This document shows positions 53,264 to 61,073 of a stretch of 64,000 nucleotides of DNA, piece after piece. This DNA comes from Leisingera sp. ANG-M1. Its GTDB lineage: Bacteria > Pseudomonadota > Alphaproteobacteria > Rhodobacterales > Rhodobacteraceae. Position 1 is the stretch's first letter, and every line of letters begins with the position of its first letter. A model generated the notes under the pieces. The model ran no database searches and had not been told where the DNA came from. It saw only the letters and a program-made list of their open reading frames with translations. Location: contig NZ_JWLC01000018.1 of NCBI RefSeq assembly GCF_000813745.1, positions 113,910 through 177,909 of the forward strand, written 5' to 3'. The translations under genes were made by a program, and so were the position numbers.

Positions 53264-53418
53264 AAGTGTTTCTGCTGAGAAGCCCCTAAGGGCAGGTCTG
53301 CCCTTGAGGGGCGGGCCCCATTGTTTTCTGCATGGGCCGCGTCAAGGGCAAGCCGCGCTGCCGCGCGGAGCCTGGCGGCTCCCTTGACCCGGTGAGGCGA
53401 GGGTCCGGGCATATCCCG

Positions 53419-53480
53419 CGCCGCGTCAGCGGCGCTGGACCCAACGGGATGAGATCGACAGATCGAAGCCGGGCGGGAGT
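53419..53480 (-). repeat. Dispersed palindromic repeat, copy 8 (3' of polA, right member of an inverted pair)
   Basis: Minus-strand order: CTCCCGC at 53480, weak hairpin GATC-TGTC-GATC, TTGGG at 53445, hairpin GCGCCGC-TGAC-GCGGCGC (53436-53419). It is 12 bases from the polA stop and mirrors copy 7 across the 314-base gap. Confidence 0.7.
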
Positions 53481-53492
53481 GCGCCGCTTGCC

Positions 53493-56294
53493 TTAATGCG
53501 CCTCCGCCCAGTTCTGGCCGCGGCCTGCGTCCACCACCAGCTTCACGTCCAGATGCACAGCTGGGTTTGCTGCGTTTTCCATCACCTTGCGGGCGGTCTC
53601 GATTGTTTCCTCTACCGCCGCTTCCGGCACTTCGAACAGCAGTTCGTCGTGCACCTGCAGGAGCATCCGCGCGGGCAGGTGAGCAATTGCCGCAGGCATC
53701 CGGATCATCGCACGGCGGATCACATCAGCTGCCGTTCCCTGGATCGGCGCGTTGATCGCGGCGCGTTTGGCAAAGCCCGCTTTCGGCCCCTTGGCGTTGA
53801 TCTCCGCCGTGTGGATCTTGCGCCCGAACAGCGTCTGCACATAGCCATGCTCCTTGGCGAACTCCACGGTGGAATCCATGTAACGGCGGATGCCCGGGAA
53901 GCGCTCGAAATAGCGGTCGATGAACCCCTGCGCGTCCTTGCGCGGGATGCGCAGGTTGCGGGCCAGGCCAAAGCCGGAGATGCCGTAGATCACACCAAAG
54001 TTGATCGCCTTGGCCTGGCGGCGGATCTCCGGCGTCATCTCCTCCAGCGGCACCTCGAACATCTCCGACGCGGTCATCGCGTGGATATCCTTGCCTTCCG
54101 CAAAAGCCGCCTTCAGCGTGTCGATCCCGGCCATATGGGCCAGAATGCGCAGCTCGATCTGGCTGTAGTCGAGCGACAAGAGCACATTGCCCTCTTCCGC
54201 CACAAAAGCCTCGCGGATGCGGCGGCCCTCCTCGGTGCGGACCGGGATGTTCTGCAGGTTCGGATCGGTCGAGGCCATCCGGCCTGTGCTGGCGCCCGTC
54301 TGGGCATAAGAGGTATGGACCCGGCCGGTGTCTGCATTGATATGATCCTGCAGCGCATCGGTGTAAGTCGATTTCAGCTTCGACAGCTGGCGCCAGTCCA
54401 GGACACGGGCAGGCAGGTCGTGCTCGGTCGCCAGATCCTCCAGGATATCGGCGCCGGTGGCATAGGCGCCGGTCTTGCCCTTCTTGCCGCCGGGCAGTGC
54501 CATCTTGTCGAACAGGATCTCGCCCAGCTGCTTGGGCGAGCCGACATTGAAACTCTCGCCCGCCAGCTCGTGGATTTCGGCCTCCAAACCGGCCATCTTC
54601 TGGGCGAATGCATTGGACATGCGCGAGAGCGTATCGCGGTCCACCTTGATGCCGTTGCGCTCCATATCCGCCAGCACCGGCACCAGAGGGCGTTCCAGCG
54701 TTTCATAAACCGTGGTGACCCGCTCCTGATGCAGCTGCGGCTTGAACAGTTGCCACAGGCGCAGGGTGATGTCGGCGTCCTCGGCCGCATATGGCACCGC
54801 ATCGTCTATCGGCACCCGGTCAAAGGTGATGGCTGATTTGCCGCTGCCCAACAGAGGCTTGATCGGGATCGGCGTGTGGTCGAGGTAACGCTCCGACAGC
54901 GTGTCCATCCCATGCCCGTGCATGCCTGCATGCAGCGCATAAGACATCAGCATGGTGTCATCCACTGGCGCCACATCCACCCCGTAGCGGTGGAAGATCT
55001 TGGCGTCGTATTTCATGTTCTGGCCGATCTTGATGATCGCGGGATCCTCCAGAACGCCTTTCAGCATCGCAACGGCCTCTTCCAGCGGCATCTGCCCTTC
55101 GGACAGCCCTTCGCCGCCAAAGAGATCATCGCCGCCCGCCTTATGCGCCAAGGGGATATAGCAGGCCTCGCCCGCCTCTACGCACAGCGAGATGCCGACC
55201 AGATCCACCACCATTTCGTCCAGCCCGGTGGTCTCGGTATCCACCGCCACCCAGCCGCGCTCTCGGATGCGGTCGACCCAGACCTGCAGGGCGGCTGCGT
55301 CGCGGACGCATTCGTATTTCTCCTTGTCGAACGGCACCGCCTCCGGCGCCGCAGCCTCTGCCGCCGCGGCTGGTGCCTCGGGGATCGCCGGCGCATCCAT
55401 GCCCAGCTGATCGGCCAGCCGCTTGGTGAGTGTGCGGAACTCCATCTCGCTCAGGAAGTTCAGCAGGGTCTCGCCCTCGGGCTCCTTCACCTCCAGGTCA
55501 TCCAGGGTGAAATCCAGCTCCATATTGCAGTCCAGCTGCACCAGCTTTTTCGACAGCTCGATCTGATCCCGCTTCTCGATCAGCGTCTGGCGGCGCTTCG
55601 GCTGTTTGATCTCTTCCGCCCGGTCGAGCAGCTCTTCCAAAGAACCGTATTCGTTGATCAGCAAGGCGGCGGTCTTAATCCCGATCCCGGGCGCGCCGGG
55701 CACGTTATCAACCGAGTCGCCCGCCAGAGCCTGCACATCCACCACGCGCTCCGGCCCGACGCCGAATTTCTCCACCACGCCGTCGCTGTCGATGCGCTTG
55801 TTCTTCATCGCATCCAGCATCTCGACGCCGCCGCCGACCAGCTGCATCAGGTCCTTGTCCGAGGAGATGATCGTCACCCGGCCGCCCGCATCGCGCGCCT
55901 GATGCGCCAGAGTTGCGATGATGTCGTCGGCCTCAAAGCCTTCGATCTCCTTGCACGCGATATTGAAGGCGCGGGTGGCGTCGCGGGTCAGCGGGAACTG
56001 CGGCACCAGATCCTCAGGCGCCGGCGGGCGGTTGGCCTTGTACTGGTCGTACATCTCATTGCGGAACGACTTGCCCGAGTGGTCGAAAATCACCGCCACA
56101 TGGGTCGGCGCATCCGGGCCCTTGTTGTCCTCGACCTGTTTGAACAGCATGTTGCAAAAGCCCGAGACCGCGCCGATCGGCAGCCCGTCGGATTTCCGCG
56201 TCAGCGGCGGCAGAGCGTGATAAGCGCGGAAGATGAAGGCCGAGCCGTCGATCAGATGGAGGTGACAACCTTTGCCGAATTGTGTACCGCTCAT
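53493..56294 (-). CDS. polA: DNA polymerase I
   Basis: 933 residues from the ATG at 56294 (GGGGAG upstream); the frame is open further but this start matches the family. 5' nuclease domain (about 1-300), 3'-5' proofreading domain with Asp352/Glu354 (VDTETTGL), and the polymerase domain with Asp709 (DYSQIELR) and Asp883 (VHDELLFEV). Both nuclease activities and polymerase therefore look intact. It processes Okazaki fragments and repair gaps. Confidence 0.97.
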   Translation of the reverse strand: MSGTQFGKGCHLHLIDGSAFIFRAYHALPPLTRKSDGLPIGAVSGFCNMLFKQVEDNKGPDAPTHVAVIFDHSGKSFRNEMYDQYKANRPPAPEDLVPQFPLTRDATRAFNIACKEIEGFEADDIIATLAHQARDAGGRVTIISSDKDLMQLVGGGVEMLDAMKNKRIDSDGVVEKFGVGPERVVDVQALAGDSVDNVPGAPGIGIKTAALLINEYGSLEELLDRAEEIKQPKRRQTLIEKRDQIELSKKLVQLDCNMELDFTLDDLEVKEPEGETLLNFLSEMEFRTLTKRLADQLGMDAPAIPEAPAAAAEAAAPEAVPFDKEKYECVRDAAALQVWVDRIRERGWVAVDTETTGLDEMVVDLVGISLCVEAGEACYIPLAHKAGGDDLFGGEGLSEGQMPLEEAVAMLKGVLEDPAIIKIGQNMKYDAKIFHRYGVDVAPVDDTMLMSYALHAGMHGHGMDTLSERYLDHTPIPIKPLLGSGKSAITFDRVPIDDAVPYAAEDADITLRLWQLFKPQLHQERVTTVYETLERPLVPVLADMERNGIKVDRDTLSRMSNAFAQKMAGLEAEIHELAGESFNVGSPKQLGEILFDKMALPGGKKGKTGAYATGADILEDLATEHDLPARVLDWRQLSKLKSTYTDALQDHINADTGRVHTSYAQTGASTGRMASTDPNLQNIPVRTEEGRRIREAFVAEEGNVLLSLDYSQIELRILAHMAGIDTLKAAFAEGKDIHAMTASEMFEVPLEEMTPEIRRQAKAINFGVIYGISGFGLARNLRIPRKDAQGFIDRYFERFPGIRRYMDSTVEFAKEHGYVQTLFGRKIHTAEINAKGPKAGFAKRAAINAPIQGTAADVIRRAMIRMPAAIAHLPARMLLQVHDELLFEVPEAAVEETIETARKVMENAANPAVHLDVKLVVDAGRGQNWAEAH

Positions 56295-56453
56295 GTGCGC
56301 CGCGCTCCCCTGGAAAATCCGTTCGTGTTCTGTTTCCCGGTTATCGGTGATCCGGGCAGGAAGGGCAATTGGAGTTATCAATCGAAGCGAAGGCTGAAGT
56401 GTTTTCAACAGCAAAGCTGGACGCGCAGCTCAGCCATAGGTAGATGATTTCTT

Positions 56454-56891
56454 ATGCAGGGCAACATTGACAAAACCGAATATGAAGTGGAACCGCTTGG
56501 TCAAAGCAACGGGGTCTGCGGCTGTTGCGGCAATGAAACTCATTTGGCTTGGGGATTTGTTCATGCCGGGTCAGCCACGGTTGCCAGCTACCACGTGCAT
56601 TGGACTGCCAGCGCCGGGCTTGATCGGCACCCAGCCAACTATGACTTTATCATCGGGCCTTGGGGCGAGGGCGCGTCATCTGCTGATCGCGTTGCCGTTT
56701 CGCTGATGCATTTCGAGAACGAGGATGGTCCAGGAGTTATGGTTATCGACGCAGGCCGCCGCCCATCCGCAAATAGCGGTCTGGCCGCCCGTGCTCTCGA
56801 CCGTGAAAGTGTTGTAGGGACCGAGTTGGCTGGTACGGCATTTGCAATCTTTGACACAGTGTTTCTTCAGGACACACGGCTTTACAGATAG
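56454..56891 (+). CDS. Uncharacterised protein with N-terminal CxCC cluster
   Basis: 145 residues; no family recognised. An N-terminal GVCGCCGNETH could bind a metal. It also has YHVHWTASAG and DFIIGPWGEGA segments, and a soluble, mixed alpha/beta composition. Base and codon use is less GC-rich than in its neighbours. It is divergent from polA and convergent with the flavodoxin-like gene. Reading frame and start are plausible but not proven. Confidence 0.6.
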   Translation: MQGNIDKTEYEVEPLGQSNGVCGCCGNETHLAWGFVHAGSATVASYHVHWTASAGLDRHPANYDFIIGPWGEGASSADRVAVSLMHFENEDGPGVMVIDAGRRPSANSGLAARALDRESVVGTELAGTAFAIFDTVFLQDTRLYR

Positions 56892-56933
56892 TTGTCCGAA
56901 ACGGGCAAGCGTTTTGCAGGTCGCTCGCCAGGC

Positions 56934-57419
56934 TCAAAACACCCCCATCGCCAGCCCAGCCCCCATCGCTAGCCCCAGCTCCCGGCAAGCTTCCAGCTGA
57001 TCCTCCGGAATTGCCTTTTCTGCCAAGATCGCTTCCGGTGTCTGCGCATGGGTGCAGAGGATCAGCGGCGGCTGCACCTCTTTCAGCCGCCAGCCGGTGG
57101 CGATCCGCGCGCATTGCCGTGCCGCGTTCTCGCCATCCGAGCCGGCACAGACCATCTGCGCATAGGGCCGCCCCTCAATCCTTCCCAGCACCGGGTAATA
57201 GCAGCGGTCGAAGAACTCTTTCATCATGCCGGACAGGGCCGCCAGATTCTCTGGCGCGCAGAAGATGTATCCGTCCGCTGCCAGAAGATCCTGCCGCCCG
57301 GCATCTTCCGCCCGCTTCAGCACGGTTTCAATCTCGTCATGCGCGGCCTCAAACGCCGCCTCTGCCATCTGCCGGCTGCCGCCTGTGCGTGAGTGATAGA
57401 CGATCAGAAGCTGTGCCAT
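56934..57419 (-). CDS. Flavodoxin-like NAD(P)H-dependent oxidoreductase
   Basis: 161 residues. The FMN phosphate loop is at the very start (YHSRTGGSRQMAE, about 8-20), and the CAPENLAALSGMMKEFFDRCYY segment matches flavin-binding reductases of the flavodoxin-like fold. Likely a quinone, azo or FMN reductase; partner unknown. It appears to be monocistronic. Confidence 0.83.
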   Translation of the reverse strand: MAQLLIVYHSRTGGSRQMAEAAFEAAHDEIETVLKRAEDAGRQDLLAADGYIFCAPENLAALSGMMKEFFDRCYYPVLGRIEGRPYAQMVCAGSDGENAARQCARIATGWRLKEVQPPLILCTHAQTPEAILAEKAIPEDQLEACRELGLAMGAGLAMGVF

Positions 57420-57464
57420 CCCTGCCTGCCCTTTGCTTCAAACACAGCGGGACCATAGCGGGCG

Positions 57465-57511
57465 GCAGCAAATTTCCTTACAGAAATTTGGCCGGAAAAT
57501 TTGAATTTTCC
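57465..57511. repeat. AT-rich palindromes in the gap before the flavodoxin-like gene
   Basis: GGAAAATT-TG-AATTTTCC (57494-57511) is a perfect 8-base-arm palindrome, preceded by an AAATTTCCTTACAGAAATTT pair of related half-sites. This AT-rich stretch stands out in a GC-rich window and lies directly upstream of the flavodoxin-like gene on its 5' side. Confidence 0.5.
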
Positions 57512-57526
57512 AACCTGCCTGCTTGG

Positions 57527-58207
57527 TCACTCCTTCAGAAACAGCGTGTGCGACAGAGACACCGAATAGGGCAGCGGCGTCCAGGCGCCAAACCGGCGGC
57601 CGGAGGCGCGGATCATCCGGGCCACCCAGGTGTTGCAGGTGCGCAGCAGATGAAACCGGCCTTCGGCTTCGAAAAACCTGTCCGCGGCGGTAAAGCCCGG
57701 ATGCGCCAGGGCTTGCGCTGCCCCATCCGGCGAGCGGCGGAAACTGGCCGCGGCGGCCTCCAGGAATGCCGCATACTCTCCGGGGCTGAAGGAGACCGCA
57801 GGCAGTTCCTGCTCAGGTGCAATGGCGCCCAGGACGTCCGCCCGCAATGTGGAAGCATCGCCAAAGATGCCCTTCAGCACCGCCTTGGCCGAGACATCCC
57901 GGTAGCTGCCGGCGCTGGTGTAAAACTCCCGCGCGCCTCAACCCAAAAGCAGCCATTGCGCGTCCGGGTGGCTAAGCTGCAGGCCCGCCGTCTCCAGAAA
58001 CGCAAAACGCGCCTTTGCGGGCGCGTCCAGCGGGATCAGGAAATCATAGTGGATCGGTCCCGCAACCATCAGGACCCTGTGCGGCCGGTCTTCGGCTGGG
58101 CGGCTGCCGCCGCCTGCGGGCAGCACTGCGCCAATCACCGCAGCGGCAAGATAGGCCAGGACGCTTCCGGCAATTGCCAGCAGCAACCGCAGCAGCTTCT
58201 GGATCAC
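57527..58207 (-). pseudogene. DUF2459 (TIGR02117) membrane protein interrupted by one in-frame TGA
   Basis: A single frame of 227 codons starts at GTG 58207 and has one internal TGA at 57938-57940. Before it the sequence ends WLLLG; after it reads GAREFYTSAGSYRD. Family members normally have GWG here, so a TGG tryptophan codon has become TGA. The rest, including RTCNTWVARMIRASG near the C-terminus, is intact. The GTG overlaps the zinc-finger gene stop. A recent nonsense mutation, a sequencing error, or read-through are all possible. Confidence 0.8.
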
Positions 58208-58386
58208 TCGGCTGCCTTGGCCGCGTCCTCATAGATGAACTTGCAGTCGCAATAGGGGCATTCAACCCAGTTCTGCTCTTCCGGGATCTGCAGATAGACC
58301 CGCGGATGCCCCAGGGCGCCTTCGCTGCCGTCGCACGCCACTTTGCGGCTGTGAACGATCCTGGTTTCCGGCGCTTCGATGGTCAT
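58204..58386 (-). CDS. Zinc-finger protein, CHCC (NDUFS6-like) type
   Basis: 60 residues from the ATG at 58386. The zf-CHCC ligands are Cys23, His31-type in GALGHPRV, and [10 protein letters not shown]. Related alphaproteobacterial proteins resemble the NDUFS6 subunit of complex I. It overlaps the broken DUF2459 gene by four bases and is divergent from the ABC ATPase. Confidence 0.87.
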   Translation of the reverse strand: MTIEAPETRIVHSRKVACDGSEGALGHPRVYLQIPEEQNWVECPYCDCKFIYEDAAKAAE

Positions 58387-58457
58387 GGCTGGCAGTCCTT
58401 TCGGTTTTCGGCTAGGCGCATTTATGAGCCAAGGAAAAACCGGGGGCAAGAGCCGCG

Positions 58458-59387
58458 ATGTCTGCTGACGCAATCCGTATCGAAGCTTTGCGTAAAACCT
58501 ACGCCGGGCGCAAAGGCCAGCCGGAGAAGCACGCGCTGAAGGGCGTCGACCTGACGGTGCCGCGCGGCTCTGTCTTTGGACTGCTGGGCCCCAATGGCGC
58601 GGGCAAGTCGACGATGATCAACATCCTCGCAGGCCTGGTGCGCAAGACCTCCGGCAAGGTGACGATCTGGGGCTTTGACCAGGACGCCAATCCGCGCCAG
58701 AGCCGCGCCGCAATCGGGGTGATGCCGCAGGAGCTGAACCTCGACCCCTTCTTCACCCCGCGCGGCGCGCTGGAGGTGCAAGCGGGCCTCTACGGCGTGC
58801 CCAAACACGAACGCCACAGCGACGAAATCCTGCGGATGATCGGGCTGGAGGACAAGGCGGAGGCCTATGCCCGCACCCTCTCCGGCGGCATGCGGCGGCG
58901 GCTGCTCTTGGGCAAGGCGCTGGTCCACCGCCCGTCGGTTCTGGTGCTGGACGAGCCAACAGCGGGCGTCGACATTGAGCTGCGCCAGATGCTGTGGGAG
59001 AACATCCGCAAACTGAATGCGCAGGGCATGACCATCATCCTCACCACCCACTACCTGGAGGAGGCCGAGGAGATGTGCGACGAGATCGCCATCATCAATC
59101 AGGGTGAGGTAGTGGCGCGCGATTCCACCGCAAGCCTCTTGGGCCGGCTGGATGCCAAGACCATGGTGGTGCAGCCCGCGGTGCCGGTCACGGATCTGCC
59201 GCAGGGGGCCGGCATCGAGGCTGAGCTGCGCCCGGACGGTGCTGTTGGCTTACGCTACCGCAGCCGCGTGACCAGCGCTGAAGACGTGCTGGGCGCGGTG
59301 CATGCCGCGGGCATTTCGATCCGCGATGTGAAGACCGAAGAGGCGGATCTGGAGGATGTCTTCCTGTCGCTGACGAAGGCGGGGTGA
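58458..59387 (+). CDS. ABC transporter ATP-binding protein (export type, permease not visible)
   Basis: 309 residues. Walker [12 protein letters not shown], signature LSGGMRRRL, Walker [12 protein letters not shown] and the H-loop TTHYLEE mark a CcmA/NodI-like exporter ATPase. Such genes are normally followed by an ABC-2 permease, but here the next gene is an unrelated DUF1835 protein. The missing permease may have been displaced by an insertion or encoded elsewhere. Confidence 0.92.
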   Translation: MSADAIRIEALRKTYAGRKGQPEKHALKGVDLTVPRGSVFGLLGPNGAGKSTMINILAGLVRKTSGKVTIWGFDQDANPRQSRAAIGVMPQELNLDPFFTPRGALEVQAGLYGVPKHERHSDEILRMIGLEDKAEAYARTLSGGMRRRLLLGKALVHRPSVLVLDEPTAGVDIELRQMLWENIRKLNAQGMTIILTTHYLEEAEEMCDEIAIINQGEVVARDSTASLLGRLDAKTMVVQPAVPVTDLPQGAGIEAELRPDGAVGLRYRSRVTSAEDVLGAVHAAGISIRDVKTEEADLEDVFLSLTKAG

Positions 59388-60292
59388 GGGGTAAATTGAA
59401 ATACACTGTCCTGACACACTGTCTCAGCGCGGCGGGCACGCTCCGCCAAATGTTTGGCAAGGTCAAACCGGAATGGGAAACGCGTGTTTTTGCATCTTAT
59501 GATGAATATTCTCACGGGCCTCTGCCACTGTCCGGCGCGAGCCGTGACTTTTTTCTGCAGCGGCAAGCATTCTGGCAGTCGCTTGATCTCTATGACGCTG
59601 ACGCAGCTCACGATTTCGACCTGACGGACGAACACATCTCATTGGTCGAAGAAATCAAGGCGTCAGATTTGGTCGAGATATGCGTTTCAGACAGTGTCCA
59701 AGACGTTTTTTATGCCGCGGTGACCCTGCGTTTGCTCGCGGACGACGGTGTAGACATCACTGGTATCCTGGCGAGGTATTTCGGTGGCTGTCAGGTAAAA
59801 TGGGGGCTGGGGGCTCTGCGTCTCGAGGAAATGGAAGATCTGTATGGCGCCAGCAACGCAGAACCCCTGGATGCGCAGCTATTTGGCGATCTGTGCAGAG
59901 CGGTTTCGCAAGGGTCCGGTGAAGCAGTCAGGAACTTCATCAATGAACGAAACACTGCGCCTGTTTTTGTAAAGGCGTTGTCTTCATATCTTCTTCGGTT
60001 CCCTCAGTTTAATGGAGGACTGGGATCTATCGACCGAGCATTGCTCGGTGCTGGAACCGATCAGATGAAGAAGTCGGCATACACAATTGGCAGTGCAATG
60101 GCCAAGGGAATGCCGGAGCATGATCATATCGGGGATTTGATTCTGTTCAAAAGGCTTGTTGAGCTTTGCGGCGTGACGCCGGACCCGTGGTTTCGTTTTG
60201 AAGGCGATCCTCGAAGAATGAGAAGTTGTTCGGTCCGCTTAACTGAAAGCGGGCTCAAGGCCCGTGCGCGGTACTCGGTTCAAGTACTTTAA
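59384..60292 (+). CDS. DUF1835/DUF3658 domain protein
   Basis: 302 residues from the GTG at 59384, overlapping the ABC stop (GTGA); a TTG at 59396 with GAGGGG before it is an alternative start. DUF1835 at the N-terminus (LTHCLSAAGTLRQMFG, and SYDEYSHGPL) and a DUF3658-like C-terminus. Function unknown. GC content and codon use are visibly lower than in the ABC gene, suggesting later acquisition. Confidence 0.8.
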   Translation: MRGKLKYTVLTHCLSAAGTLRQMFGKVKPEWETRVFASYDEYSHGPLPLSGASRDFFLQRQAFWQSLDLYDADAAHDFDLTDEHISLVEEIKASDLVEICVSDSVQDVFYAAVTLRLLADDGVDITGILARYFGGCQVKWGLGALRLEEMEDLYGASNAEPLDAQLFGDLCRAVSQGSGEAVRNFINERNTAPVFVKALSSYLLRFPQFNGGLGSIDRALLGAGTDQMKKSAYTIGSAMAKGMPEHDHIGDLILFKRLVELCGVTPDPWFRFEGDPRRMRSCSVRLTESGLKARARYSVQVL

Positions 60293-60385
60293 ACTGGCGT
60301 AAGCGTTAAAGCGCACGGTGGGGGCGTCTTTTTTACCCCGCGGGGACAGACGCCGCCCTTAGTGTTCTGAGGTCAGCTTTGACCC

Positions 60386-60850
60386 TCATTCCCGGTCAAT
60401 CCGCGCCTGGTAGCAGTTGTTCCGTGACGAGCGGATGTGGATGTACTTCACCCGGTCATCCTCAAAGATAGCCTCTGCCTGCCCCATCATCTCTGCCTGC
60501 GGAATGACAATGCCGGTGCCATAGACGATGCGGTCATCGGAGCTGTAGCCCTTGATCAGAAAATCGGGGGAACCGGTCAGCATCTCTGGCAGCGCCTCAC
60601 CGTCATGGCGCGTGCAGTGATCTGCACAGAGGAACAGCGGCCCGGTCTCGGCATAGGGCTGCGTTTCAGGAAAGGGGCGGTAGGCCAGGACCAGCATCTC
60701 CTCGCCTTCGGGGATGTATTTCAGGCAATGGCGGCAGGGGTTGCCGCCGCCGTCCGAGATGGCGCGCTCCGGCGTGCGGCCATAGGCATCGGCGCCGCCC
60801 GCTTGCAGGGCGCGGACATCTTGGGTGGGCAGGGCGGTGATCTTGGTCAT
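60386..60850 (-). CDS. DUF1203 family protein
   Basis: 154 residues from the ATG at 60850 (AAAGGAG upstream). A possible metal site NPCRHCLKYIP and LCADHCTRHDG, then the DUF1203 C-terminus VKYIHIRSSRNNCYQARI. Function unknown. Divergent from dnaE2, with copy 9 of the dispersed repeat between them. Confidence 0.85.
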   Translation of the reverse strand: MTKITALPTQDVRALQAGGADAYGRTPERAISDGGGNPCRHCLKYIPEGEEMLVLAYRPFPETQPYAETGPLFLCADHCTRHDGEALPEMLTGSPDFLIKGYSSDDRIVYGTGIVIPQAEMMGQAEAIFEDDRVKYIHIRSSRNNCYQARIDRE

Positions 60851-60939
60851 GCTAAAACTCCTTTGCTGCCGTGATCCTGCCTGAACAGACAGGCAGCAAT
60901 CGACCCGTTTCTTGCGCATCCCGCAGGCCGCGCGGGGGG

Positions 60940-61011
60940 CTCCCGCCAGCCGGGCAGGCATTGAAAATGCCCTGCGGCTGTTGGGCCTGGCGCCGCGCTG
61001 GCGCGCGGCGC
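60940..61011 (+). repeat. Dispersed palindromic repeat, copy 9 (upstream of dnaE2)
   Basis: CTCCCGCC at 60940, hairpin GCATT-GAA-AATGC (60958-60970), TTGGGC at 60981, hairpin GCGCCGCGC/GCGCGGCGC (60990-61011). Exceptional because it lies between two start codons, 63 bases before the dnaE2 ATG, not beside a stop. Confidence 0.75.
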
Positions 61012-61055
61012 GGCAGCGTGCTCCGGCAGGCGTTCTTCAGGGTGACTCCACATGA

Positions 61056-61070
61056 GAACAAAACAGGAAT
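61056..61070. promoter_or_regulatory. Candidate LexA (SOS) box upstream of dnaE2
   Basis: GAAC-AAAACAG-GAAT matches 7 of 8 positions of the alphaproteobacterial LexA box read in reverse (GAAC-N7-GAAC, i.e. GTTC-N7-GTTC). It ends four bases before the ATG and also overlaps the ribosome-binding site AGGA. Confidence 0.35.
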
Positions 61071-61073
61071 ATC

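Noticed and set aside
53179..53492. A gene in the 314-base DUF2798-polA gap
   Set aside because: Only repeat modules and small palindromes are seen; the open frames are shadows.
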